64,000 nucleotides of DNA, taken from assembly GCF_009734185.1 (NCBI RefSeq), contig NZ_CP046393.1, forward strand, positions 1-64,000, given 5' to 3'. Source of the stretch: Commensalibacter melissae (GTDB lineage: Bacteria > Pseudomonadota > Alphaproteobacteria > Acetobacterales > Acetobacteraceae). The notes beneath the pieces are model-generated. The model was not told the DNA's origin, did no database searches, and saw nothing but the letters and a program-made list of their open reading frames with translations. The position numbers and the translations under genes are program-made. Positions 1 through 10,857 of the stretch are shown here, in pieces (position 1 is the stretch's first letter; each line of letters begins with the position of its first letter).

Positions 1-618
1 ATGACAAAAGAAGAAAATTTACACGCCAATACAGAAAATAGCTCTGTTCCTGATCAGGAACAAGATTCACGGGGTCATGAAACTATTTTCCCACAAGAGG
101 AAAACGGCACGGAATCTTCAGATTCCTCTTCCAGCCAGAATAGTGAAGTTGACAAGTTGAAAAATGAACTGCAAGTCATGAAAGATCAGTGGATGCGTTC
201 AGAAGCCGAAAATCAGAATCTGCGCAATCGCCATAAAAAAGAGCTTGAAGATACACGCCTGTATACTGTACAGAAATTTGCTCGTGACATCGTAGAGGCA
301 GCCGAAAACCTGCGTCGCGGTATTGATAGCTTGCCAAAACCAGCTGAGAATGAAGATCCAATGATTACAAAAATGCGTGAAGGTTTTGAAAGTACTGAAC
401 GTTCATTTTTAAAAATTCTGGAAAAAAATGGTATCAAATGTGAAGATCCGACAGGCAGTCCATTTGATGCAAATAAACATCAAGCAATGGCAGAACAACC
501 ATCTGATGAACACCCTCAGGGAACCATTATTCAAAGCTGGACCCCAACATGGACCCTAAATGACCGTCTGTTAAAACCAGCCATGGTTGTCGTGGCCAAA
601 TCTCCTGAAAACACATAA
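1..618 (+). CDS. grpE: Nucleotide exchange factor GrpE
   Basis: GrpE releases ADP from DnaK and so resets the chaperone cycle in the cytoplasm. The 205-residue protein has an acidic, Ser/Glu-rich disordered head (about 1-50), a charged helical coiled coil (about 50-110, including QWMRSEAENQNLRNRHKKEL), and the usual beta-domain end with TIIQSWTPTW and PAMVVVAKS. Length is typical of the family. The window opens exactly on the ATG, so upstream sequence cannot be judged. It lies 234 bp ahead of dnaK on the same strand, as in many alphaproteobacteria. Confidence 0.95.
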   Translation: MTKEENLHANTENSSVPDQEQDSRGHETIFPQEENGTESSDSSSSQNSEVDKLKNELQVMKDQWMRSEAENQNLRNRHKKELEDTRLYTVQKFARDIVEAAENLRRGIDSLPKPAENEDPMITKMREGFESTERSFLKILEKNGIKCEDPTGSPFDANKHQAMAEQPSDEHPQGTIIQSWTPTWTLNDRLLKPAMVVVAKSPENT

Positions 619-647
619 TGCAGATATTAAATAACTAAATTAATTAG

Positions 648-676
648 CTGACTTCCATTAATTAAATGTGTATAAT
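648..676 (+). promoter_or_regulatory. Candidate sigma-70-like promoter for dnaK
   Basis: The grpE-dnaK gap holds CTGACT (648-653), 17 bases, then a perfect TATAAT (671-676). A second TATAAT follows at 722-727, with TTGAAG at 697-702 but a long 19-base spacer. Either would leave a leader of over 100 nt before dnaK. No sigma-32 style CCCCAT -10 element was seen. The match is by eye only. Confidence 0.4.
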
Positions 677-852
677 GGAGCTGTTCAAAAGGTTTCTTGA
701 AGATTTCACTAAAGAAACTTATATAATGGTAACAAGTCATAACTGTAACCTCGCCATTATTGGGGGTTAATGTTTAATGACCATGATTTTTAAAAAAGGA
801 CTTTTAGAAGGCGCTTCGGGTCTTGTGAAAGTTGCTATTAGGAGATGAATTA

Positions 853-2790
<1,938 letters not shown>

Positions 2791-2849
2791 TGGGTCAATG
2801 CCTATTAAATAAGATATATTAACCAATTTGATATGTCGTAAGAAGTCAA

Positions 2850-2884
2850 GCCCGTCCTTTCAACAAAGGCGGGCTGCTTTTTGT
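2850..2884 (+). terminator. Rho-independent terminator after dnaK
   Basis: A GC-rich hairpin with arms GCCCGTCCTTT (2850-2860) and AAAGGCGGGC (2865-2874) around a CAAC loop, with one unpaired base in the longer arm, is followed by TGCTTTTTG. It would end or attenuate the dnaK transcript before dnaJ, 45 bp further on. Confidence 0.8.
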
Positions 2885-2919
2885 TACGATATCTATTTGA
2901 AGATAATTTGAGGACATCA

Positions 2920-4056
2920 ATGTCTAAACGAGATTATTATGAAATTCTAGAGATTAGTCGCACGTCAAGTAGCGAAGAAATTAAAAAAGCCTATCGCAAG
3001 AAAGCAATGCAATATCATCCTGATCGCAATCCTGGCGATCAGGAGGCGGAAGCCAAATTTAAAGAAATAAATGAGGCCTATGATGTTCTAAAAGATGAAC
3101 AGAAAAAAGCCGCTTATGACCGTTTTGGTCACGATGCTTTCCAAAATGGCGGGGCCGGTAATGGTTTCGGCGGTGGTTTTGGAGCTGGTGGCTTCAGCGA
3201 TATCTTTGACATGTTCGGCGATATGATGGGTATGAATCGTGGCGGTAACAGTCGCAAACGTTCTGGTGCTGATATCCAAATTCAAACCGAAATCCAGTTA
3301 ACTGAAGCTTTTACAGGCATTAAGAAAAAGGTAAAATATAAAACAAAAAAACCTTGCCAAAGCTGTGATGGATCAGGATCAACAGACAAAACCAATGGAA
3401 ATAAGACCTGTCCGACCTGTCATGGTTCTGGAAAAATCCGTGCTCAACAGGGATTTTTTCTGGTAGAACGCCCTTGTAATACCTGTCATGGAACAGGCCA
3501 GGTCATCAGTAACCCATGTAAAAAATGTCATGGAACCGGGCTTGAAAATCAAGATAAAGAGTTGGAAATCGATATACCTGCCGGAATTGAAGATGGAACC
3601 CGTATAAGGATTTCGGGGGAAGGGGAGGCCGGCAGCAATGGAAATCCACCTGGGGATTTATACGTATATGTTTCTGTTTTACCCCATGATCTATTTCACA
3701 GAGAAGGGGCAAATATATTCTGTCGTATCCCCATTCGAATCACGCAAGCTGCTTTAGGAACAGAACTTGAAGTACCTATCATAGATGGTGGCAGATCAAA
3801 AGTGAAAATTCCTGCCGGTACCCAAACAGGTAAACAATTCCGTTTACGGGGTAAGGGTTTTTCTGTTCTACGCTCTTCATCACGTGGTGATATGTATATT
3901 GAAGTCAAAGTCGAGATTCCTCAACATTTGACAAAACGCCAGAAAGAGCTGCTTGAAGAATTCGAGGCAGAAGCACAAAATAAAGAAAATGAGGGAAATC
4001 CGGAAACAACAAGTTTTTTTAAGAAAGTTAAAGATTTCTTTGAAGGAAAATCCTGA
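2920..4056 (+). CDS. dnaJ: Chaperone DnaJ (Hsp40, type I)
   Basis: Co-chaperone that stimulates DnaK ATPase and delivers substrates. The 378-residue protein has a J-domain with HPD at 33-35, a Gly/Phe-rich linker (about 75-110), four zinc-binding repeats [24 protein letters not shown] and CKKCHGTG (about 145-220), and a C-terminal peptide-binding domain. The ATG at 2920 is chosen because GAGGA (2910-2914) precedes it and [10 protein letters not shown] is the family start. The upstream TTG at 2881 lies in the terminator tail. Confidence 0.97.
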   Translation: MSKRDYYEILEISRTSSSEEIKKAYRKKAMQYHPDRNPGDQEAEAKFKEINEAYDVLKDEQKKAAYDRFGHDAFQNGGAGNGFGGGFGAGGFSDIFDMFGDMMGMNRGGNSRKRSGADIQIQTEIQLTEAFTGIKKKVKYKTKKPCQSCDGSGSTDKTNGNKTCPTCHGSGKIRAQQGFFLVERPCNTCHGTGQVISNPCKKCHGTGLENQDKELEIDIPAGIEDGTRIRISGEGEAGSNGNPPGDLYVYVSVLPHDLFHREGANIFCRIPIRITQAALGTELEVPIIDGGRSKVKIPAGTQTGKQFRLRGKGFSVLRSSSRGDMYIEVKVEIPQHLTKRQKELLEEFEAEAQNKENEGNPETTSFFKKVKDFFEGKS

Positions 4057-4075
4057 TTAATCTATTCTTTGATAA

Positions 4076-4888
4076 ATGAAAGTGTTTAGAATGAATACAT
4101 CTGTTTTACGTATTGGTATTGCTGGCATAACCGGACGTGTTGGACGTCTTTTAATGGAAGAAATTACCTCTAGAGATAATGCTGTTTTATCTGGGGGTAC
4201 ATCACTTTCAAAAGACATTCATGATATACCAGATTCTGTTCAAATCTTCTCTGACATTGCAAGTCTGGTCGAAAAAAGTGATGTAATTATCGATTTTACA
4301 AATGCTACAGCAACGGAAACACATGCAAAAGCATTAAACAATAGTAAAACAGCATGGATTTTAGGAACAACAGGCATATCTGAATCCGTCCAAAAACTTA
4401 TCAAAGAAACCGCAAAAACCATTCCCATTGTTCAGGCGGCTAATTTTTCACCTGGTGTAACCTTGATAACCCGACTGGCTTTTGAACTGGCGAAAGCTTT
4501 GCCCGCCGATCAGTATGATGCTGAAATTGTGGAAACACACCATCGTCAAAAAGTTGACGCTCCATCTGGAACAGCCCTGGCAATCGGGGAATCCATTGCA
4601 AAAGCAAGAAAGGTGGATTTAGGATCTGTTGCAGAAATTGGCAGAAAAGGATTTACAGGGGCGCGGAAAAAAGATGCCATCGGATTTTCTTCCTTAAGGG
4701 GCGGGCAAATTGTTGGTGAACATAGTGCCATATTTCTCTCCGATGTCGAGGAAATTGTTCTTACACATAAAGCTTTTGATCGTCGCATTTTTGCAAAAGG
4801 TGCCGTTCGATCAGCTTTTTGGTGTATCAATAAACCCGCAGGTTTATATGACATGAACCATGTTTTGGGACTGGATCCGGTCAAATAA
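4076..4888 (+). CDS. dapB: 4-hydroxy-tetrahydrodipicolinate reductase
   Basis: Reduces 4-hydroxy-tetrahydrodipicolinate with NAD(P)H in the diaminopimelate/lysine pathway, which also feeds peptidoglycan. Visible are the N-terminal nucleotide-binding loop GIAGITGRVGR, the hallmark EIVETHHRQKVDAPSGTA with catalytic His pair and Lys, and a C-terminal KAFDRRIFAKGAVRSAFW. Length (270 aa) is normal. An alternative start at 4091 (MNTSVLRIGIAG) fits the family slightly better; neither has a strong ribosome site. It lies 19 bp after dnaJ. Confidence 0.94.
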   Translation: MKVFRMNTSVLRIGIAGITGRVGRLLMEEITSRDNAVLSGGTSLSKDIHDIPDSVQIFSDIASLVEKSDVIIDFTNATATETHAKALNNSKTAWILGTTGISESVQKLIKETAKTIPIVQAANFSPGVTLITRLAFELAKALPADQYDAEIVETHHRQKVDAPSGTALAIGESIAKARKVDLGSVAEIGRKGFTGARKKDAIGFSSLRGGQIVGEHSAIFLSDVEEIVLTHKAFDRRIFAKGAVRSAFWCINKPAGLYDMNHVLGLDPVK

Positions 4889-4910
4889 TAATTTTTTTTT
4901 AAATTAATAC

Positions 4911-4950
4911 TTGACGGATAGACCACAAAAGGGTCTGTTTACAATACTTA
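4911..4950 (+). promoter_or_regulatory. metK leader with small hairpin
   Basis: The 98-bp gap before metK has TTGACG at 4911-4916, resembling a -35 box, and a 5-bp hairpin AGACC (4920-4924) / GGTCT (4932-4936). A TACAAT at 4940-4945 is too far from TTGACG (23 bp) for a standard promoter. No known SAM-riboswitch architecture could be recognised by eye. Confidence 0.25.
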
Positions 4951-4986
4951 TGTTTTTTTATTTATTAGTGAGATAGCAGAAAAATT

Positions 4987-6174
4987 ATGCGAAACAATAG
5001 CGATTTTCTGTTCGCTTCGGAATCGGTATCAGAGGGTCATCCAGATAAAGTTGCCGATCGTATCAGCGACACCATTTTGGATACCTACCTTGCCGCAGAT
5101 CCAGAAGCGCGCGTAGCTTGTGAGACTCTTGTTACAACCAATCAGGTAATTTTGGCTGGAGAACTGCGTGGCCCGAAAAGCATTACCAAAGAAATGCTCA
5201 ATGAAAAAGCCCGTGAAACCATACGTGAAATTGGATACGACCAGGACGGTTTTTCTTGGAAAACCGCAAATATATTAAACCTGTTACATGCACAGTCTCC
5301 CCATATCGCAGTCGGGGTTGACAGTAATGAAAGTAAAGATGAAGGCGCTGGCGATCAGGGAATCATGTTCGGTTTTGCAACGTCTGAAACCGAAACCTTA
5401 ATGCCTGCCCCAATTTATTATGCTCATAAGATCCTAAAAAATCTCAATGACCTACGTAAATCAAGTGATCATAAGGGTAAAGGATTTCTTCCGGACGCAA
5501 AAAGTCAGGTAACCTTGCGTTATGTTCACGGTAAACCTGTTGGCGCAACATCTGTTGTTTTATCAACCCAACATGAGGAATCCATGCCACAGGAAAACAT
5601 TCGTGACGTTTTAAAAGAACTGATTACGAATACATTGCCAGAAGGCTGGATGTGTCCAGACAAAGAATTTTATGTCAATCCTACAGGAATTTTTGTTATT
5701 GGAGGTCCTGATGGCGATTGTGGCCTGACAGGTCGTAAAATCATCGTCGATACTTATGGTGGGGCTGCCCCTCATGGTGGGGGAGCTTTCTCGGGTAAGG
5801 ATCCAACCAAAGTTGATCGCTCAGCAGCATATGCCTGTCGTTATCTTGCCAAAAATATTGTAGCTTCCGGTCTTGCTGATCTTTGTACCCTGCAAATTTC
5901 ATATGCGATTGGAATTTCCCATCCTCTCTCTGTTTATGTTGATTTACATGGAACAGGCAAAGACATTGATGAAACAAAACTTGAAAAAGTTTTACGTGAA
6001 TTAATGGATCTTTCTCCAAGAGGCATCCGTAAACATTTACGATTAAATCGTCCCATATACAAACAAACTTCAGCCTACGGTCATTTTGGACGCCATCCAG
6101 ACCCGGTAAAAGATGATTTTACATGGGAAAAAACTGATCTTGTTGATGCTTTGCAAAATGCTTTTAATCGTTAA
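4987..6174 (+). CDS. metK: S-adenosylmethionine synthetase
   Basis: Makes SAM from methionine and ATP. The 395-residue protein shows all family signatures: [20 protein letters not shown] at the N-terminus, [12 protein letters not shown] in the middle, and [19 protein letters not shown] in the third domain. The C-terminal YGHFGR is also typical. The ATG follows AGATAGCAGAAAAATT, a weak ribosome site. It lies between dapB and trmB on one strand. It links to metX, metW and metZ at the other end of the window, which supply methionine. Confidence 0.97.
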   Translation: MRNNSDFLFASESVSEGHPDKVADRISDTILDTYLAADPEARVACETLVTTNQVILAGELRGPKSITKEMLNEKARETIREIGYDQDGFSWKTANILNLLHAQSPHIAVGVDSNESKDEGAGDQGIMFGFATSETETLMPAPIYYAHKILKNLNDLRKSSDHKGKGFLPDAKSQVTLRYVHGKPVGATSVVLSTQHEESMPQENIRDVLKELITNTLPEGWMCPDKEFYVNPTGIFVIGGPDGDCGLTGRKIIVDTYGGAAPHGGGAFSGKDPTKVDRSAAYACRYLAKNIVASGLADLCTLQISYAIGISHPLSVYVDLHGTGKDIDETKLEKVLRELMDLSPRGIRKHLRLNRPIYKQTSAYGHFGRHPDPVKDDFTWEKTDLVDALQNAFNR

Positions 6175-6185
6175 AACTTAAGTAT

Positions 6186-6938
6186 ATGACCATAATTCAA
6201 AAAGGTTCTTGTGGAGAAAGTGCTCAAGAGCCTTTTTCCAAAACAGATTCATCCCTACCCAAAGACCGTTTGTACGGGCGTCGTCGTGGTCATCCTTTAC
6301 GCGACAGACAAAAACGGCTTCTTTCAGACTATCTTCCCCGAATCAAATTCCCAACCAGAAATATCAAACACCCCTTTGAGGCTTTTGCAAGTCAGCCTAG
6401 GGCATTATGGTTGGAAATTGGGTTTGGGGGAGGTGAGCACAGTCTTGCCCAGCACCAAATACATTCTGATATTGGTTATATTGCATGTGAGGTATTCGAA
6501 AACGGAATTTGTTCCCTATTATCCAATCTTGTTCAGGAAGATGTTAAGGAAACAGAAGCAACTGTTCCAAATATGCTTCGGATATGGAATGAAGATGCAC
6601 GTATCTTGATCCGTGCATTACCGGAAAATTCAATTGAAAAGGTTTTTCTGCTTTTTCCTGACCCTTGGCCAAAAACGAGACATGCAAAAAGACGGTTTGT
6701 CCATCCAGAACGTCTGCCTTTGCTTCATCGTATTCTAACCCCCAAAGGACAATGGCATATTGCAAGTGATGATCCAACCTATCAGGCATGGGTTGAAGAA
6801 ACCATGGAGAATCAACCCTATTTCAAGAAAATCATGCAAACGAACAAACGTCCTGAAAGCTGGCCATCAACCCGTTACGAACAAAAAGCCTACAAGGCTG
6901 GAAGATCACCAATTTTCTGGATATTTGAAAAATCATGA
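6186..6938 (+). CDS. trmB: tRNA (guanine-N7-)-methyltransferase
   Basis: Methylates G46 of tRNA variable loops using SAM. The 250-residue protein has an N-terminal basic stretch (YGRRRGHPLRDRQKRLLSDY), the SAM-binding motif LWLEIGFGGGEHSLAQ, and the TrmB hallmark LLFPDPWPKTRHAKRRFV. It ends with the conserved TRYEQKAYKAGRSPIFW. It follows metK by 11 bp and is probably co-transcribed. Its last 6 bases overlap the convergent dedA gene. Confidence 0.95.
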   Translation: MTIIQKGSCGESAQEPFSKTDSSLPKDRLYGRRRGHPLRDRQKRLLSDYLPRIKFPTRNIKHPFEAFASQPRALWLEIGFGGGEHSLAQHQIHSDIGYIACEVFENGICSLLSNLVQEDVKETEATVPNMLRIWNEDARILIRALPENSIEKVFLLFPDPWPKTRHAKRRFVHPERLPLLHRILTPKGQWHIASDDPTYQAWVEETMENQPYFKKIMQTNKRPESWPSTRYEQKAYKAGRSPIFWIFEKS

Positions 6939-7511
6939 TTTTTTATTATTATCAACTTTTAGTTCCTGTTCTGCACGTTTGACAAGCCTATGCTCGTTAT
7001 TACGTAAAAATATAAACACCAGAACAGCAACTACAACAAAGATAATCCCTATAACAAGGCCTATAGTCCCTTTTAGTCTAAGAAATTCCTGACCCAGGAA
7101 ATATGCGGTATATGTAAAGGTACCTGCCCAACACATACCCCCCAAAGCGTTATAGATTAAAAAATCCTTCCAATGCATATGTGTTGCACCCGCCAATAAA
7201 GCCGTAAAAAACCTTAAAATGGCAACAAAACGTCCAAAAAAAACAGCTTTACCCCCATGATGCTTAAACAAATATTGTCCTAATAATAGACGATCTGGGG
7301 TCAATTTGAATTTAGGACCATATTTTTTCAATACTGGATATCCAACAATACGACCAATAAGATATCCAAAATTATCCCCCATAATCGCACCGACAATCGC
7401 GGATAAGGCAATATAATTAATATTGAGGCTACTGTAATGAGAGGCACAGTAAATGGATATGGTAATCAGCAAGCTTTCAGCTGGTAGGATTAATCCCATA
7501 CTTTCCAACAT
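6933..7511 (-). CDS. DedA-family membrane protein (5' end apparently frameshifted)
   Basis: DedA/SNARE-associated integral membrane protein; bacterial relatives support membrane homeostasis and lipid flipping. Seen here are the motif MLESMGLILPAESLL, GAIMGDNFGYLIGRIVG, and GRFVAILRFFTALLAGATHM, plus a final hydrophobic helix. The first ATG (7511) lies inside the first conserved segment. Upstream codons in the same frame read LLDYILQFVHHYESHAYYIV as far as a TAA at 7589-7587, with no ATG, GTG or TTG. An ATG at 7597 (MDFK) would join this frame if one base were added near 7585-7591. Either a sequencing or real indel, or a non-standard start. Confidence 0.85.
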   Translation of the reverse strand: MLESMGLILPAESLLITISIYCASHYSSLNINYIALSAIVGAIMGDNFGYLIGRIVGYPVLKKYGPKFKLTPDRLLLGQYLFKHHGGKAVFFGRFVAILRFFTALLAGATHMHWKDFLIYNALGGMCWAGTFTYTAYFLGQEFLRLKGTIGLVIGIIFVVVAVLVFIFLRNNEHRLVKRAEQELKVDNNKKS

Positions 7512-7679
7512 AATGATAAGACCAACAATATAATAGGCATGGGATTCATAATGATGAACAAATTGTAAAATATAATCTAACAGTGTTTAAAATCCATATT
7601 GTTTCATTTCTAAAAATCTTACTATCTTTATGACCGATTCTAACCAATTAAGAAAGATTTAATTTTTATCGAGTTTGTT

Positions 7680-9611
7680 ATGAATATGTTCAAAAAAAAT
7701 GGCCCTTGTGGAAGTTGGCCCTCCCCTTTCACAACGGAAACTGTTGCAGGAAAGAACGTTATTTTTTCCGAATTACAAATAGATGAGGAAAACATATATT
7801 GGCTTGAAAGACGTCCACAGGAACAAAACAGAACCGTTCTTGTCCAATGGAATGAAAACAAGGGTATAAAGGATATAACCACACCATCATTTTCTGTTGG
7901 AAATAAGGTACATGAATATGGTGGAGGATCCTATAGCGTTCATAAAAACAGTATTGTTTTTAGCGATCTTTATACAGGTGGGATTTGGACTGTTTCACAA
8001 AATCGGCAGGCTACTTGTCTGTATCAGGACAAAGCCTTGCGTTTTGCCAGCTTTAACTTGATTGATAAACATGTTTTCTGTGTTTGTGAAGATCATTCAA
8101 CAAATAATGTTAAAAACAGTCTTGTTCTATTTTCATTGGATAATCCAAATATAATGATAACACTGGATGAAAAGGCTGATTTTTATAGCACACCAACATT
8201 ATCAAAGGATCAAGCGAAGCTCGCCTGGATTGAATGGTATCATCCTTTCATGCCATGGGAATCAACGTATTTATGCTGTGCCGATTTTGATATTAATGAT
8301 AAAGCGATTAAAAATAAAAGGATCTTGGCTGGTAATAAACAAATTGAATCTCTGATTGAACCAGGCTGGACAGAAAATAATCAGCTCTATGTTTGCAGTG
8401 ACCGTGAAAATTGGTGGAATCTTTACCATGTAAATTTACACACTAACGAAGCTGATAACTTAAGAGCCATTACCCAGATGAATGCCGAAATTGGTAAACC
8501 ACATTGGATTTTTGGCCAAAAAAACTGGTATCCGGTTTCAAATAATAATTTTGTTGTCCAGGCTATTCATCAGGGATTTCCTGAAACATTTGTCATAAGT
8601 CATAATAAAATCAAAAAAATCTCCCTAGATCAACCTGAATATTGTCCTGTTCCCATAAAAAATAATGAATTTGCCTGGATAAATTGCTCAACTTCCCGAC
8701 CAACGGAAATCATTTACCAGGATAATCATCACAATAGACAGGTTATTCAAATATCAAGTCTAGTTCATATACACAAGGAAGACATTTCCATTGGACATAC
8801 TATATGTTTCCCAACACATGACCATCAACATGCTTATGGTTTTTTCTATCCACCAACCAATCGGCATTTTCAACCAAATAAAAATGAATTACCTCCCTTG
8901 ATGGTCATTGCTCATGGTGGACCAACAGGTCAAACTGTTAACAGTTACAACCCAAAGATACAATTCTGGACCAGTCGAGGTTTCGCGGTTGTTGATGTTA
9001 ATTATCGAGGATCTACGGGTTTTGGAAAAACCTACCGGAATGCATTACAAAAAAAATGGGGAATCCTGGATGTCCAGGATTGTATTGATGCCTGTAACTA
9101 TCTGATCAAGCAACAAAAGGTTGACCCAAAAAAAATCGTCATAAAAGGCAGTAGCGCAGGAGGCTTTACCGTATTATCAGCCCTAGTCAAGTCCAAGATT
9201 TTTGCTGCAGGATCATGTTTATATGGTGTGGGGGATTTAACAGCCCTGGCTGAGGAAACACATAAATTTGAATCCAACTATTTAAATGGTCTTATCGGAT
9301 CTTATCCAGAAGAAAAAGAGCTTTATCATGAACGCTCCCCTTTGACCCATATTCATCAAATTGCATGTCCCCTTATTCTTTTTCAAGGCCTTAAAGATAT
9401 GGTGGTCCCTCCATCACAGGCAGAAAATATTATTAAAGTTTTAAAAAACAACCATATTCCCCATGCATATTATACATTTAAAGAAGAAGGACATGGATTT
9501 AAACAGGAGACAACCGTAAAAAAAGTTCTTGAGCTGGAGCTAGCTTTTTTTGGTAAAATACTTGGGTTTAAACCGGATAGTGTTTCTGAAAAGGTAACAT
9601 TACACACTTAG
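7680..9611 (+). CDS. S9-family prolyl oligopeptidase-like peptidase
   Basis: Predicted cytoplasmic serine peptidase of the acylaminoacyl-/dipeptidyl-peptidase S9 type. The N-terminal 370 residues resemble a beta-propeller. The C-terminal alpha/beta hydrolase has an oxyanion-side HGGPTGQ, nucleophile motif GSSAGG with Ser492, Asp573 in GLKDMVVPP and His605 in EEGHGF, so the triad is complete. No signal peptide is visible. An alternative start two codons later (7686) is possible. It is divergent from dedA and convergent with pirin. Substrate is unknown. Confidence 0.88.
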   Translation: MNMFKKNGPCGSWPSPFTTETVAGKNVIFSELQIDEENIYWLERRPQEQNRTVLVQWNENKGIKDITTPSFSVGNKVHEYGGGSYSVHKNSIVFSDLYTGGIWTVSQNRQATCLYQDKALRFASFNLIDKHVFCVCEDHSTNNVKNSLVLFSLDNPNIMITLDEKADFYSTPTLSKDQAKLAWIEWYHPFMPWESTYLCCADFDINDKAIKNKRILAGNKQIESLIEPGWTENNQLYVCSDRENWWNLYHVNLHTNEADNLRAITQMNAEIGKPHWIFGQKNWYPVSNNNFVVQAIHQGFPETFVISHNKIKKISLDQPEYCPVPIKNNEFAWINCSTSRPTEIIYQDNHHNRQVIQISSLVHIHKEDISIGHTICFPTHDHQHAYGFFYPPTNRHFQPNKNELPPLMVIAHGGPTGQTVNSYNPKIQFWTSRGFAVVDVNYRGSTGFGKTYRNALQKKWGILDVQDCIDACNYLIKQQKVDPKKIVIKGSSAGGFTVLSALVKSKIFAAGSCLYGVGDLTALAEETHKFESNYLNGLIGSYPEEKELYHERSPLTHIHQIACPLILFQGLKDMVVPPSQAENIIKVLKNNHIPHAYYTFKEEGHGFKQETTVKKVLELELAFFGKILGFKPDSVSEKVTLHT

Positions 9612-9614
9612 ATA

Positions 9615-9645
9615 AAAAAGCAAATCCTTTTTTGGATTTGTTCTA
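9615..9645. terminator. Bidirectional terminator between S9 peptidase and pirin
   Basis: Perfect 7-bp stem CAAATCC (9621-9627) / GGATTTG (9634-9640) with a T6 loop. Read on the minus strand it is followed by CTTTTTTATC, a good T-tract for the pirin gene. On the plus strand it is followed by TTCT, weaker for the peptidase gene. Confidence 0.65.
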
Positions 9646-9660
9646 ATGGGTTACAAACAT

Positions 9661-10368
9661 TTACAATAATTCAAAAAGCAATATTTCAGCAGCTTTAACT
9701 GTTGTGATCTGAATATTTTCCTCATCAAAAACAGCAACGCCATCACTTGTTTGAATCAATTGTCCATTTACTCTCAATTCACCAGTAACAACTTGAATCC
9801 ATACATTTCCGTATCTTTTTAAAATTGTATATTCATGATCTTCTTGTGCCTTAAATCGCCAACGCCAAAGATTCATGTCTTGGTAAATCTTTAGGGAATT
9901 TTCACGTGCGTCTGATGATAAAATGAGTTGCATACCCTCAACCTCAGGAAAATATCTTGTTTCATACCGTGGCTTAATATTTATTTCATTTGGTTTAATC
10001 CATATCTGATAAAAATGTAACGTTTCCTGATCAGAGGGATTATATTCTGAATGATGAATTCCGGTACCGGCACTCATGATCTGAAACTCGCCGGCTTTTA
10101 CCCGTTCCCTAAAACCCATACTATCTTGATGTTCAATGGTTCCTTCCAATACATAGGAAAGAATTTCCATATTCTTGTGTGGGTGCTGACCAAACCCTTT
10201 ACCCACCTGTACCCGATCTTCATTAATTACCCTTAAATCTGAAAACCCCATAAAATCCGGATCATAGTAATTTGCAAACGAAAAACTGTGATAGGTTTCA
10301 AGCCAGCCATGGTTGGCATGCCCTCTTGCATTTGCCTTACGTACATAAATCATTCTATAGACTTTCAA
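9661..10368 (-). CDS. Pirin-family protein (YhhW/quercetinase-like)
   Basis: Bicupin metalloprotein of the pirin family; some bacterial members have quercetin 2,3-dioxygenase activity, others act as redox-linked regulators. The N-terminal signature RGHANHGWLETYHSFSFANY, then GFGQHPHKNMEILSYVLEG with the metal-binding His pair, and GTGIHHSEYN with the third His are all present. Length 235 is normal. The start may be the ATG five codons in (10353), giving MIYVRKANARGHA, as in relatives. A lone gene; true substrate unknown. Confidence 0.9.
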   Translation of the reverse strand: MKVYRMIYVRKANARGHANHGWLETYHSFSFANYYDPDFMGFSDLRVINEDRVQVGKGFGQHPHKNMEILSYVLEGTIEHQDSMGFRERVKAGEFQIMSAGTGIHHSEYNPSDQETLHFYQIWIKPNEINIKPRYETRYFPEVEGMQLILSSDARENSLKIYQDMNLWRWRFKAQEDHEYTILKRYGNVWIQVVTGELRVNGQLIQTSDGVAVFDEENIQITTVKAAEILLFELL

Positions 10369-10427
10369 ATATTCAAGATAATGGAACCGATATTAATCAA
10401 GAATGTTTCATAAATACCATTGGTTTC

Positions 10428-10697
10428 CTAATTCTTAACGGAATGGTCTCTGCGAAATAATGTCCATTCCTCAATAACCTGTCCACCAGGTAAAAGACAA
10501 TCATTATATTCTCCAAGATCATTTTGTCTTTTGATCAGCTTTCCCTTCAACTCTAGACAATAAACAGAGGCAGGATTGGGCATCCCTATTTTTTTGGAGG
10601 AAAATGAGGTTTTATGATTACTTTTATTGGCCGCCTGGCAATTGGACAGGGTAAAAACCGATAATAATATTCCAATATTAACAAAATATTTATTCAA
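10428..10697 (-). CDS. Small DUF333-domain putative lipoprotein
   Basis: An 89-residue secreted protein. The N-terminus has a hydrophobic signal followed by TLSNC at 16-20, a possible lipobox with an unusual Asn before Cys. The mature part matches the DUF333 pattern: PNPASVYCLELKGKL, then a second Cys in YNDCLLPGGQVIEEW and the FRRDH end. Proteins of this type (for example E. coli YoaF) are small outer-membrane lipoproteins of unknown role. It stands alone between pirin and the nag operon. Confidence 0.75.
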   Translation of the reverse strand: MNKYFVNIGILLSVFTLSNCQAANKSNHKTSFSSKKIGMPNPASVYCLELKGKLIKRQNDLGEYNDCLLPGGQVIEEWTLFRRDHSVKN

Positions 10698-10797
10698 GTT
10701 TTACCCCTTTTGAATGTATTTACTATATTTATAATACTATGTTTCAGATAATTTCAGAACAAATTATTTACCTCCATTCTCTCATCAAATATCAAAT

Positions 10798-10826
10798 AAA
10801 AAAACCTAACCTCAAACAAGGTTAGG
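10798..10826 (-). terminator. Terminator of the nag operon
   Basis: Perfect 7-bp stem CCTAACC (10805-10811) / GGTTAGG (10820-10826). On the minus strand it is followed by seven T (complement of the A-run 10798-10804). It sits 32 bp past the nagA stop codon. Confidence 0.85.
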
Positions 10827-10857
10827 CTCCATATCAGAATTTAAACCCAATTTGTAG

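Noticed and set aside
690-730. Sigma-32 heat-shock promoter for dnaK
   Set aside because: CTTGAA is present at 696-701 but no CCCCAT-like -10 lies at 13-15 bases.
4546-4926. 126-codon minus-strand frame within dapB
   Set aside because: Complement of conserved dapB codons; no motif.
7585-7597. Programmed -1 frameshift at TTTAAAC in the dedA leader
   Set aside because: The heptamer is in the wrong phase (TTT AAA C, not T TTA AAC) and slipping at TTT leads to a TAA stop.
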